Position numbers and translations under genes: made by a program. 64,000 nt of DNA, taken from assembly GCA_002427735.1 (NCBI GenBank), contig DIYP01000016.1:558001-622000 (forward strand), written 5' to 3'. Numbering within the stretch: position 1 is the stretch's first letter; each line of letters starts with the position of its first letter. This document shows positions 27,649 to 36,284 of this stretch, one piece after another. This stretch comes from Flavobacteriales bacterium UBA6051 (GTDB taxonomy: Bacteria > Bacteroidota > Bacteroidia > Flavobacteriales_D > Crocinitomicaceae). The notes beneath the pieces were generated by a model. The model ran no database searches and had not been told where the DNA came from. It saw only the letters and a program-made list of their open reading frames with translations.

Positions 27649-28077
27649 ATGGACTATATCGAACTTGGATACTTCGGGCTTTTTCTAATCAGCTTTTTAG
27701 CAGCAACTATTCTTCCGCTGACATCTGAGGGGGTTCTACTGCTCTTTCTTGCTGCTTCTTTTGATCCAATAATCTGTTTATTGATTGCAAGCCTGGGAAA
27801 TATTCTCGGCGGTTTGACCAACTATGGAATCGGAATGTTCGGTAACCCAGAGAAACTTCAAGCACGATTCAAAAATCCAAAACGGTTCGCGCAGCTTTCA
27901 CGCAGCATAAGAAAATATGGTTATTGGCTTGGATTGTTATCATGGACACCTATAGTCGGCGACCCGCTGACTATTGCGCTCGGCTATTTCAGGGTTCGTT
28001 TTATCCCATTTCTTTTGCTCATGAGTGTGGGTAAAATTATACGCTACTGGTTGATCATCTTTTTGTGGAATCAATAG
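27649..28077 (+). CDS. DedA/YqaA-like small membrane protein
   Basis: A 142-residue inner-membrane protein with about four hydrophobic segments. LPLTSEGVLL, GNILGGLTNYGIG and the polar turn WTPIVGDPLTIALGYFR match the YqaA branch of the DedA/VTT (SNARE-associated) family, whose members are thought to move lipids or affect membrane homeostasis. Its ATG directly follows the T run of the upstream terminator. Either a few read-through transcripts are translated, or transcription starts at or near the ATG. Confidence 0.85.
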   Translation: MDYIELGYFGLFLISFLAATILPLTSEGVLLLFLAASFDPIICLLIASLGNILGGLTNYGIGMFGNPEKLQARFKNPKRFAQLSRSIRKYGYWLGLLSWTPIVGDPLTIALGYFRVRFIPFLLLMSVGKIIRYWLIIFLWNQ

Positions 28078-28134
28078 TTCTTTACACACTATGTCAACTA
28101 ATTCATTTTAACGATATTTGCCAAAACGTATATT

Positions 28135-29136
28135 ATGGCTATCACAACTCTTCACGAATTCATTATGGACCGTCAGGCAGACTTCAAGTATGCCTCCGGT
28201 GAGTTATCGCGACTGTTAAGTGATATCGCCATTGCTTCAAAGGTGGTGAGTAAGGACGTACGACGCGCAGGTCTTATGGAAGATATCCTGGGAGCACACG
28301 GTAGCACCAATGTGCAGGGAGAAGAACAACAGAAATTAGATGTCATTGCCGACGAACGTTTTATAAGCATGTTTAAAGCAGGGGGTGAGGTTTGCGGAAT
28401 TGCATCAGAAGAAAATGACGACTTTATGCCTTTTGATTCCGAGTTTTCGCAAAAAGGAAAGTACGTTGTGCTCTTCGATCCTTTGGACGGATCATCCAAT
28501 ATTGATGTCAACGTTTCCATTGGAACGATTTTCTCTATCTATCGCAGAAAAAGTGAAATTGGTACCAAGGCAACTCTGGAAGACATGCTTCAATGTGGAG
28601 ATGAGCAAATAGCTGCAGGTTATGTGCTTTATGGATCTTCAACCATGCTTGTGTACACCACAGGAAAAGGTGTTAACGGATTTACACTAGATCCCTCCAT
28701 TGGAGAATTTTGTTTGTCGCATCCGAACATGAAAATGCCAGAGACAGGTCGTATGTATGCTATGAATGAAGGAAATATAAACATCTGTGAATCCGGCATT
28801 AAAGATTATATTGAAACGTACTGCCAGCAAACGTTGGAGGGCGCTTCAAGACCTTACTCTGGCCGTTACATTGGATCACTAGTAGCAGATTTTCACCGTA
28901 ACTTGATTAAAGGCGGTATTTATATCTACCCAGATACAACCACTGACCCAGAAGGAAAACTCAGATTGTTGTATGAATGTAATCCACTCGCATTTATCGC
29001 TGAACAAGCCGGAGGACTTGCAACAACAGGTCGTCATCGCGTAATGGCTTTACAGCCTACCCGACTTCATCAACGTATCCCGTTTTTTGTAGGGTCCAAA
29101 AAAATGGTTGAACAAGCCATGAGCTTTCTGAAATAA
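28135..29136 (+). CDS. fbp: Fructose-1,6-bisphosphatase, class 1
   Basis: A 333-residue gluconeogenic phosphatase that converts fructose-1,6-bisphosphate to fructose-6-phosphate. The metal-binding signature DPLDGSSNIDVN is at 115-126, EEND at 92-95 supplies further metal ligands, and KLRLLYECNPLAFIAEQAGG near 280-300 is the C-terminal catalytic stretch. The length is typical. It is followed after 6 bases by mfd and is likely co-transcribed with it. Confidence 0.96.
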   Translation: MAITTLHEFIMDRQADFKYASGELSRLLSDIAIASKVVSKDVRRAGLMEDILGAHGSTNVQGEEQQKLDVIADERFISMFKAGGEVCGIASEENDDFMPFDSEFSQKGKYVVLFDPLDGSSNIDVNVSIGTIFSIYRRKSEIGTKATLEDMLQCGDEQIAAGYVLYGSSTMLVYTTGKGVNGFTLDPSIGEFCLSHPNMKMPETGRMYAMNEGNINICESGIKDYIETYCQQTLEGASRPYSGRYIGSLVADFHRNLIKGGIYIYPDTTTDPEGKLRLLYECNPLAFIAEQAGGLATTGRHRVMALQPTRLHQRIPFFVGSKKMVEQAMSFLK

Positions 29137-29142
29137 AAATTA

Positions 29143-32100
29143 ATGGACGTCAAAGAATTAAAGGCCTCCTTCTCTCAACTTACGCAAATCAATGCTACGG
29201 CAAGTCAACTTCAGCTTGTTGGAGCCAAGATTCAATGGAAAGGACTTGTGGGTTCTTCTCGAGCAATTACTGCCAACTGCGTTGCTGAGCAAGCGCCGGG
29301 ACACCATCTGTTTGTTCTGGAAGACAAGGAGCAAGCGGCTTACTTTTTGAATGATTTGGAAGGGTTAAATGGGGAGAACAGTAACGTTCTTTTCTATCCA
29401 GCGTCGTATCGTGTTCCCTATGAACTAGAGAAAACGGACAATGCCAATGTAGTCTCCCGCGCAGAGGTTTTGGAAAAAGTTTCGAAAGGAAGAAACGCGT
29501 GGATTGTCACGTATCCCAAAGCTTTATTTGAAAAGGTTCCGTCAAAAAAGAATCTTTCAAAAAGTACCTTGAAAGTTGAAGTCGGGAAAACGTATTCTAT
29601 TGACTTCATCAATAAAACACTTTTAGAGGTTGGCTTTGATCGTGTTGACTTCGTATATGAGCCCGGGCAATTCTCCATCCGAGGAGGTATTGTGGATGTA
29701 TTTTCGTATTCCAATGACCATCCTTATCGAATTGAGTTTTTTGGTGATGACGTAGAGAGCATTCGCACGTTTGACGCAAGTACTCAGCTCTCTATCAATA
29801 CGCACAAACATTTCAATATTGTTCCCAACATTCAGGGTGACTTGATCAATCATGGAAATGTTTCATTGTTTGATTTCATTGGTCCAAATCTAACTGTATG
29901 GCTAAGCTCAGTTGGGGTTGCGAAAAATACACTGGAAAAAGAGTATAAAAAAGCGGTTAAAATTCATGATGCAATCACATCAGAAATAACGCCAACCATC
30001 CCATCAGAGTTATTCGTTCATCCAAGTGAAATCAATCAATTACTGGAAGACAGAACTGTAATCGAATTTGGTACAGAGTTTCATTTTTCAGCGGACGAAG
30101 TTTTTACTTTTGACTTCAAACCTCAACCAAGTTTTAATAAAAACTTTGAGCTACTTACCAATGATCTTTCTGAGCGAAAAAAGGCTGGCTTTCACAACTT
30201 GATATTTTCGAATCAACCCAAACAAATTGATCGACTCTATCAGATTTTTGAAGATACTCAGGCTGAAGTGGAATTTAAACCAATTCCAATAGCTTTACAC
30301 GAGGGGTTTATTTCTCCCGAGAACAAACTGGTCTGTTATACAGATCATCAGATATTTGAGCGCTACCACCGTTTCAAACTGAAAGAAGGCTTCAGACAAG
30401 CAAAACAAGCACTAACATTAAAAGAACTTTACAATCTCCAACGTGGCGACTATGTTACACATGTCGATCATGGAGTTGGGAAGTTTTCCGGACTGGAAAC
30501 CATTGATGTTAATGGCAAGCCACAGGAGGCCATAAGACTCCTGTATCGTGATAATGATGTGCTGTACGTTGGTATTCATTCGTTGCATCGCATTGCAAAA
30601 TTTACGGGTAAGGACGGAGCAGCTCCAAAAATGAATAAACTAGGCACACAAGCCTGGTCAAACCTAAAGCAAAAGACTAAGAAAAAAATCAAGGAGCTTG
30701 CGTTTGATCTGATCAAATTATACGCAAAAAGAAAAGCACAACCTGGTTTTGCCTATAGTCCTGACTCCTACCTTCAGAATGAGTTAGAGGCTTCCTTTAT
30801 GTACGAGGATACTCCCGATCAATTGAAATCAACCATTGCGGTCAAAGAAGACATGGAATCAAAAACACCTATGGATCGATTGATCTGTGGTGATGTTGGC
30901 TTTGGAAAAACGGAAATTGCTATACGTGCGGCTTTTAAAGCGGTAGCTGATAGTAAGCAGGTTGCCATTCTGGTTCCAACAACCATCTTATCTCTTCAGC
31001 ACTATCGCAGCTTTAAAGAACGTCTTGAAGGTTTTCCGTGCAATGTTGATTACATCAACCGATTTAAGTCTGCAAAAGAAACGACTGCAACGCTAAAAAA
31101 ACTGGCATCCGGAGAAATTGATATCCTGATCGGAACACATGCTATCGTTTCTAACCGTGTGAAATTTAAGGACCTTGGTCTGATGATCATTGATGAAGAA
31201 CAGAAGTTTGGCGTTTCTGTCAAGGATAAGTTAAAAACGCTAAGGGCCACTGTTGATACACTTACACTTACCGCAACACCTATTCCAAGAACGCTTCAAT
31301 TTTCCTTAATGGGGGCCAGGGACTTGAGTATTATCAACACCCCGCCACCAAACAGACAGCCGGTATTAACTGAAGTCATCCAATTTAATGAAGAAGCGAT
31401 ACGCGACGCTGTAGCTTATGAGGTTAGCCGTGGAGGTCAGGTTTTCTTTGTTCACAATCGTTTGCAAAACATCAAAGAAATTGCAGGGATGATTTCACGG
31501 CTTTGTCCTGGAGTTCGAATTGGAATCGGTCATGGGCAAATGGAAGGTAAAGAGCTGGAAAAGATCATGATGGGTTTCATCAACCATGAATATGATGTCC
31601 TATTAGCAACAACGATTATCGAATCTGGTATTGATATTTCTAACGCAAATACCATCATCATTAACAATGCTCAAAATTTTGGATTAAGTGATTTACATCA
31701 ACTTCGTGGACGGGTCGGAAGATCTAATAAAAAGGGGTTCTGTTATTTAATCGCACCTGAAAATAGCATGCTTACTTCTGAAGCCAGAAAACGACTTGAA
31801 GCACTGGTTCAGTTTTCCGACTTAGGGTCTGGGTTCAATATTGCAATGAAGGATCTGGATATTCGTGGGGCTGGCAATATGCTCGGAGGCGAACAAAGTG
31901 GCTTCATAGCTGATATTGGTTTTGAGATGTACCAAAAAATTCTGAATGAAGCGATCGACGAGTTAAGAGAAAGTGAATTCAAAGAACTCTTTGCGGACCG
32001 GAATTCTGATCAATTAACCCAATTCGTAAAAGACTGTATTCTGGAAACAGATCTTGAAGTCAGAATTCCTGATGACTATGTCAATAACGTTGCTGAACGA

Positions 32101-32487
32101 CTGAGCTTGTATCAGCATATGGATAATATTAAAAGTACAGAAGAGCTCGACAGCTTCGTAAAAGAGCTTGTGGATCGTTTTGGTCCTATCCCAGGGCCTG
32201 TTGAAGAACTAGTCCTTTCTTTCAGACTTAGGTGGTTAGCTCAGGATTTAGGAGTGGAAAAACTCGTTATAAAGTCGAACAAAATGATTGGTTATTTCAT
32301 TAATAACCCACAGTCTCCTTTCTATGAGTCTCCTGTATTTTCCAAGGTGCTCAACTTCATGCAAAACCACCCAACTGAAGTCACGCTCAGTGAGAAAAAT
32401 GATAAGCTACGTATTATTTATACAGGTGTTGATTCTTTAACAGATGCTTACAGTAGATTAGACAAAATTCTGCATGTAGAAGCTTAG
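29143..32487 (+). CDS. mfd: Transcription-repair coupling factor Mfd
   Basis: A 1114-residue SF2 translocase that removes stalled RNA polymerase and recruits UvrA. In order it has: the UvrB-like N-terminal module (about 1-330), the CarD-like RNA polymerase interaction domain (about 435-520, QRGDYVTHVDHGVGKF), the helicase core with Walker A GDVGFGKTE (about 583-591) and DEEQ (about 683), motif V/VI GRVGRSNKKG, and the TRCF C-terminal domain (about 960-1110). The whole gene is intact. It lies 6 bases after fbp. Confidence 0.97.
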   Translation: MDVKELKASFSQLTQINATASQLQLVGAKIQWKGLVGSSRAITANCVAEQAPGHHLFVLEDKEQAAYFLNDLEGLNGENSNVLFYPASYRVPYELEKTDNANVVSRAEVLEKVSKGRNAWIVTYPKALFEKVPSKKNLSKSTLKVEVGKTYSIDFINKTLLEVGFDRVDFVYEPGQFSIRGGIVDVFSYSNDHPYRIEFFGDDVESIRTFDASTQLSINTHKHFNIVPNIQGDLINHGNVSLFDFIGPNLTVWLSSVGVAKNTLEKEYKKAVKIHDAITSEITPTIPSELFVHPSEINQLLEDRTVIEFGTEFHFSADEVFTFDFKPQPSFNKNFELLTNDLSERKKAGFHNLIFSNQPKQIDRLYQIFEDTQAEVEFKPIPIALHEGFISPENKLVCYTDHQIFERYHRFKLKEGFRQAKQALTLKELYNLQRGDYVTHVDHGVGKFSGLETIDVNGKPQEAIRLLYRDNDVLYVGIHSLHRIAKFTGKDGAAPKMNKLGTQAWSNLKQKTKKKIKELAFDLIKLYAKRKAQPGFAYSPDSYLQNELEASFMYEDTPDQLKSTIAVKEDMESKTPMDRLICGDVGFGKTEIAIRAAFKAVADSKQVAILVPTTILSLQHYRSFKERLEGFPCNVDYINRFKSAKETTATLKKLASGEIDILIGTHAIVSNRVKFKDLGLMIIDEEQKFGVSVKDKLKTLRATVDTLTLTATPIPRTLQFSLMGARDLSIINTPPPNRQPVLTEVIQFNEEAIRDAVAYEVSRGGQVFFVHNRLQNIKEIAGMISRLCPGVRIGIGHGQMEGKELEKIMMGFINHEYDVLLATTIIESGIDISNANTIIINNAQNFGLSDLHQLRGRVGRSNKKGFCYLIAPENSMLTSEARKRLEALVQFSDLGSGFNIAMKDLDIRGAGNMLGGEQSGFIADIGFEMYQKILNEAIDELRESEFKELFADRNSDQLTQFVKDCILETDLEVRIPDDYVNNVAERLSLYQHMDNIKSTEELDSFVKELVDRFGPIPGPVEELVLSFRLRWLAQDLGVEKLVIKSNKMIGYFINNPQSPFYESPVFSKVLNFMQNHPTEVTLSEKNDKLRIIYTGVDSLTDAYSRLDKILHVEA

Positions 32488-32538
32488 TACTTGTAACTTT
32501 TAACGTGAAGGACTTGTTTTAATTAAAACCTCCTACGC

Positions 32539-33024
32539 GTGCATAAATACTGCCTGATACTTTGTTTTTTAATTATATGTTCTCCACTGATCGGACAAAA
32601 CAATCGTCAGGTTCTTTCGATCACCATGGACTTAAGTCCTACAGAACATCAGGTTACTTTTCGGCACAAAGGCAATTTATTGATTTTTGATCAGGAAATA
32701 TTGCTAAAGGATTATGCTGAGACCGATTTTTATGGCTGGGCACTATCTGTTGTAAATACCCATGATACGCTTGATTTAAATGAGGTGGCCAAACGCTTTA
32801 GCGACCAACACTATTCCTCGCTCAGAAAAAAAATTCATCACTGTTTTGAAAACGGCGAGGTAAAAATTATTACCAGCAAACTGAGACGTCTAACAAAAGT
32901 TTATTGTGTAACTGATAAAAGAAATTCTCTATTCTTTGATGAGGCCTACACGTATGAAAATCCAAGTACTGGAGAAGAAGTTTTTAACTATTTTAAAGTG
33001 AGTACTGGGTGCCCTTCTTTTTAA
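32539..33024 (+). CDS. Hypothetical exported protein
   Basis: A 161-residue protein that begins at a GTG codon; no ATG gives the signal peptide. The hydrophobic leader is cut near residue 19 (LIG). The mature protein is a small mixed fold with three scattered Cys. No family is recognised. It is 51 bases downstream of mfd. Confidence 0.6.
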   Translation: MHKYCLILCFLIICSPLIGQNNRQVLSITMDLSPTEHQVTFRHKGNLLIFDQEILLKDYAETDFYGWALSVVNTHDTLDLNEVAKRFSDQHYSSLRKKIHHCFENGEVKIITSKLRRLTKVYCVTDKRNSLFFDEAYTYENPSTGEEVFNYFKVSTGCPSF

Positions 33025-33117
33025 GTTTTACACCTTATTTACATTGTTTTACATAAAAAAAGTATTTCTACTGCCGAGTGGCCTTAAATTGCTTTCAAAC
33101 ATTGAAATTTAAGCGTT

Positions 33118-33957
33118 ATGAAAAGAAACATCATCATCTTTGGAACTTTGTTTTTAGCATGTAGTATCACCACCTTTGGATATATTAAAAGTCAAGAAAA
33201 TGCCGCACAAACAGATGTGAAATGCGAATCTGGGAATCAAGGCTCCCTTTGTCTGGAGGACTTCGCTACAGTTACCGGAAGTGTTTTTGCACGTCGGGCG
33301 TATCAGACAGATGACGTCTCCAAGTCCAATTTCTTTTATGACGTCGATTCTCGTTTTATGACCACCGTGACCAAGTCACAAATTAAGCATGCTAAATCGT
33401 TAATGGATTTATTACCCGCAGATGCAACTGCTTCTCTTCAATCGTTCCGAAATGTGAAGCTGGCTATTTTGACCGGCGAAGGAGAAACACTCGAAAGGGG
33501 AAATTCCGAAAAACTAAATACTGCCCAGCAATCACTCCTGGCCTCGATGGATTACTCTACCAATTTCTATATTAAAGCAGACTGTCAATTGGTGACACCG
33601 GGAACTGAACAAACCAGCGACTATGATTTCGTTTATTACGTTACCGTTATTCCTGAAAAAGAAGCAGAGTTCAAGGGGGGGAAACAAGCCATCATTAACT
33701 ATTTAAAGCAAACAAGTGATTATACATCAATGCTTGACCCAAAGAAACTCCAATCAGGGAAAATTGAGTTTGTAGTATCTAGCACTGGTAAAATTGAAAA
33801 CGTTCATCTGAACTCTACTTCTGGTTATGAATCGGTTGATGAGCAAATGCTCGAACTTATTGAAAAAATGCCTGAAAGATGGACGCCTGCCCAAAATGAG
33901 AATGGAACTCTTATAGATCAACAATTCGTATTTTCCTTTGGACTCATTGGGTGTTAA
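33118..33957 (+). CDS. Exported protein with TonB C-terminal-like domain
   Basis: A 279-residue protein with a signal peptide or N-terminal anchor (5-23). The middle region (60-165) is of unknown fold. The C-terminal domain (about 180-279) reads like a TonB C-terminal energy-transducing domain: AEFKGGKQAIINYLKQ, the strand GKIEFVVSSTGKIENVHL, and WTPAQNENGTLIDQQFVF. There is no proline-rich periplasmic linker, so this is not a classical TonB. In Bacteroidota such domains also occur in periplasmic proteins of unknown role. It follows a stem-forming leader at 33084-33112. Confidence 0.75.
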   Translation: MKRNIIIFGTLFLACSITTFGYIKSQENAAQTDVKCESGNQGSLCLEDFATVTGSVFARRAYQTDDVSKSNFFYDVDSRFMTTVTKSQIKHAKSLMDLLPADATASLQSFRNVKLAILTGEGETLERGNSEKLNTAQQSLLASMDYSTNFYIKADCQLVTPGTEQTSDYDFVYYVTVIPEKEAEFKGGKQAIINYLKQTSDYTSMLDPKKLQSGKIEFVVSSTGKIENVHLNSTSGYESVDEQMLELIEKMPERWTPAQNENGTLIDQQFVFSFGLIGC

Positions 33958-34047
33958 CCAGAGATTGGGCAAATGACTTTTATCGTCAATTACCCTTTTT
34001 CAATATATCAGCTCCTTCAACGTTATATCGTAACAAACCAATTCTGC

Positions 34048-34055
34048 TAACTTTG
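34048..34055 (+). promoter_or_regulatory. Putative -7 promoter box, leaderless start
   Basis: TAACTTTG lies 5 bases before the glycosyltransferase ATG at 34061. Bacteroidota start sites fall about 4-8 bases after this box, so the mRNA would have little or no leader. Confidence 0.4.
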
Positions 34056-34060
34056 GCATC

Positions 34061-35176
34061 ATGCCGAAAGCTATTGTTTCTGTTACAAATGACCTTTATA
34101 CGGACCAGCGTGTGCACAAAATGTGTATGTTCATTATGTCACAGGGCTACGATGTCTTACTAGTAGGTAGAAAGCGAAGGTCAAGCATAGAATTAAATAG
34201 TCGACCGTATGCAACAAAACGAATAAAGTTGCTTTTTGAAACAGGCGCAAAGTTTTACGCCTTCTTTAATTTACGTTTGTTTTTCTTTTTGCTTTTCCGA
34301 AAAGCAGACATCCTTGTATCCAATGATCTGGACACACTTTTAGCTAATTACCTGGCTCAACGCTTCAAACGAAAAACGCGATTGGTGTATGATTCTCATG
34401 AGTATTTCACCGAAGTCCCAGAGCTTACAGGTCGACCAAGAGTACAAAAAGTTTGGCTCAATATAGAACGTCGCATCTTTCCAAAGCTGAAAGACATCAT
34501 TACGGTGAATGAATCCATCGCAGAGATTTACCAAAAAATCTATGGTAAAAAACTCAATGTCGTACGCAATATTTCTCCTCTTTGGAAACCTGAAAACTTA
34601 GCTGACAAAAGAGCGTTAGGGATTCCGGAGGACAAACACCTTATTATTCTACAAGGTGCTGGAATTAATGTGGATCGAGGTGCTGAAGAAGCAGTGGAGG
34701 CGATGCAGTATGTCGATGCAGTATTGATGATCGTTGGTGACGGTGATGTCGTGGCTCGGCTTAAGAAGCGTGTGCAGCAATTGCAACTGACGGAAAAGGT
34801 GATTTTCTTCGGTAAAAAGCCGTATTCGGTAATGATGAACTACACACATCATGCTGACATAGGGTTAACGCTTGACAAGCCTTCCAATTTGAACTATAAG
34901 CTTTCGTTACCGAACAAGGTGTTTGATTACATGCACACGGCAACGGCCGTTGTAGCGACGGAAATAAAAGAAGTAGCAAAAGTCGTAAGGCGAAATGACA
35001 TTGGAGTTGTGATCGCGGAACTTACTGTTGATGCACTTGCCAATACGCTAAACGGACTCTTGAATAATAAGGACAGGCTCAACCATTATAAGGAAAACTG
35101 TAAGAGCGCTGCACAGCTGGAAAACTGGGAGAATGAAACAGCAGTTCTCTCCAAAATCTACCCTAAAGTTGAGTGA
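34061..35176 (+). CDS. Glycosyltransferase family 4
   Basis: A 371-residue GT-B retaining glycosyltransferase. The N-terminal Rossmann half contains VSVTNDLYTDQRVHKM at residues 6-21 and YDSHEYFTEVPEL near 109. The C-terminal nucleotide-sugar half contains GAGINVDRGAEEAVEAM (about 205), VGDGDV and the TLDKPSNLNYKLSLPNKVFDYM stretch (about 270-290), which carries the acidic and polar donor-binding residues. The role is probably surface polysaccharide or glycolipid synthesis. It overlaps the next glycosyltransferase gene by 44 bases if that gene starts at its ATG. Confidence 0.9.
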   Translation: MPKAIVSVTNDLYTDQRVHKMCMFIMSQGYDVLLVGRKRRSSIELNSRPYATKRIKLLFETGAKFYAFFNLRLFFFLLFRKADILVSNDLDTLLANYLAQRFKRKTRLVYDSHEYFTEVPELTGRPRVQKVWLNIERRIFPKLKDIITVNESIAEIYQKIYGKKLNVVRNISPLWKPENLADKRALGIPEDKHLIILQGAGINVDRGAEEAVEAMQYVDAVLMIVGDGDVVARLKKRVQQLQLTEKVIFFGKKPYSVMMNYTHHADIGLTLDKPSNLNYKLSLPNKVFDYMHTATAVVATEIKEVAKVVRRNDIGVVIAELTVDALANTLNGLLNNKDRLNHYKENCKSAAQLENWENETAVLSKIYPKVE

Positions 35177-36284
35177 GAAGCACATACATATTGTGTCCCT
35201 GGACGTGCCATACCCATTGAACTATGGCGGTGCCATTGACATTTTCTATCGTATTGTTGCGCTACATCAGTTGGGGTATAAAATAACGTTGCATTGTTTC
35301 GAATACGGGCGTGGACACAACGAAGAAATGCTCGAAAAATACACCGACAAGCTTTATTATTACCCTCGAAAAAAACCACTTGTCGATTGGCTAAGTCAGA
35401 CACCATTCATCGTAAACACTCGCGGACATGCGGAACTCCTTGAAAATCTACTTGAGGATGATTTTCCTATACTTTTCGAAGGTCTTCACACAACCTATTT
35501 TTTGCGAGATGAACGGTTAAAAAATCGTGTCAAAATTGTTAGAACCCATAATATAGAGCATGAGTATTACAAAGCTCTTGGGCAGCAGACTTCGGGAACG
35601 AAAAAAATTTTTTTTCAGAGTGAGGCGTGGAAATTGGAAAAATACGAGCCAATTCTTGAACATGCTGATCACATCCTCGCCATCCAGGAAAACGATGTGA
35701 AGCATTTCAAACAACTGAACAATAGTGTGCATCTGCTTCCCGCATCATTGCCCACACTTCAAAAAACCAACTATACTTCTACTGACCAATACTGCCTATT
35801 CCATGGTAATCTATCTGTCCCGGAAAACGAACACGCAGCACTGTGGATCATTGAAGCGTTGGCCTCTACAAGGATTCCATTGATTATTGCAGGAAAAGAA
35901 CCTTCCGATCACTTAAACAAAGTTTGTGAGGAAAACGGGATTAGCCTAAGAGCTAATTTGAGTTCTGATGAGATGTCCGAGCTTATTCAAGGTGCGCGAC
36001 TTCATGTACTCTTCACCAAACAATCGACTGGGCTGAAATTGAAACTATTGCAATCGCTGAATTCTTCAGGGCACGTTTTGGTGAATGATAAAATGGTAGA
36101 GGGAACCACTCTTCATGCGCAGTGTGTTGTCAAAAGCACCAAAGAGGCATATGCCAGCAAAGCATTTGAACTCATGAAAACAAAGCTCTCGGAAGAAGCA
36201 TTTAATGAAAGGCAACTCTTCCTGAATCAGCAATTTGATACACGAAAGAACTGCAAGATTTTTGAAGAGTTGATCAACGCGTAA
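35133..36284 (+). CDS. Glycosyltransferase (GT-B, group 1 type)
   Basis: A 383-residue protein that shares the GT-B layout. VSLDVPYPLNYGGAIDIF (21-38) is the acceptor-side N-terminal signature, RTHNIEHEYY is near 137, FHGNLSVPENEHAALWI (about 224) starts the donor half, and FTKQSTGLKLKLLQSLNSSG (about 296) is the donor-binding segment. The start is open: ATG 35133, or TTG 35169, which would shorten the overlap with the previous gene to 8 bases. The two glycosyltransferases are co-translated and probably add successive sugars to one glycan. It converges with the subtilase gene, overlapping by 11 bases. Confidence 0.87.
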   Translation: MKQQFSPKSTLKLSEKHIHIVSLDVPYPLNYGGAIDIFYRIVALHQLGYKITLHCFEYGRGHNEEMLEKYTDKLYYYPRKKPLVDWLSQTPFIVNTRGHAELLENLLEDDFPILFEGLHTTYFLRDERLKNRVKIVRTHNIEHEYYKALGQQTSGTKKIFFQSEAWKLEKYEPILEHADHILAIQENDVKHFKQLNNSVHLLPASLPTLQKTNYTSTDQYCLFHGNLSVPENEHAALWIIEALASTRIPLIIAGKEPSDHLNKVCEENGISLRANLSSDEMSELIQGARLHVLFTKQSTGLKLKLLQSLNSSGHVLVNDKMVEGTTLHAQCVVKSTKEAYASKAFELMKTKLSEEAFNERQLFLNQQFDTRKNCKIFEELINA

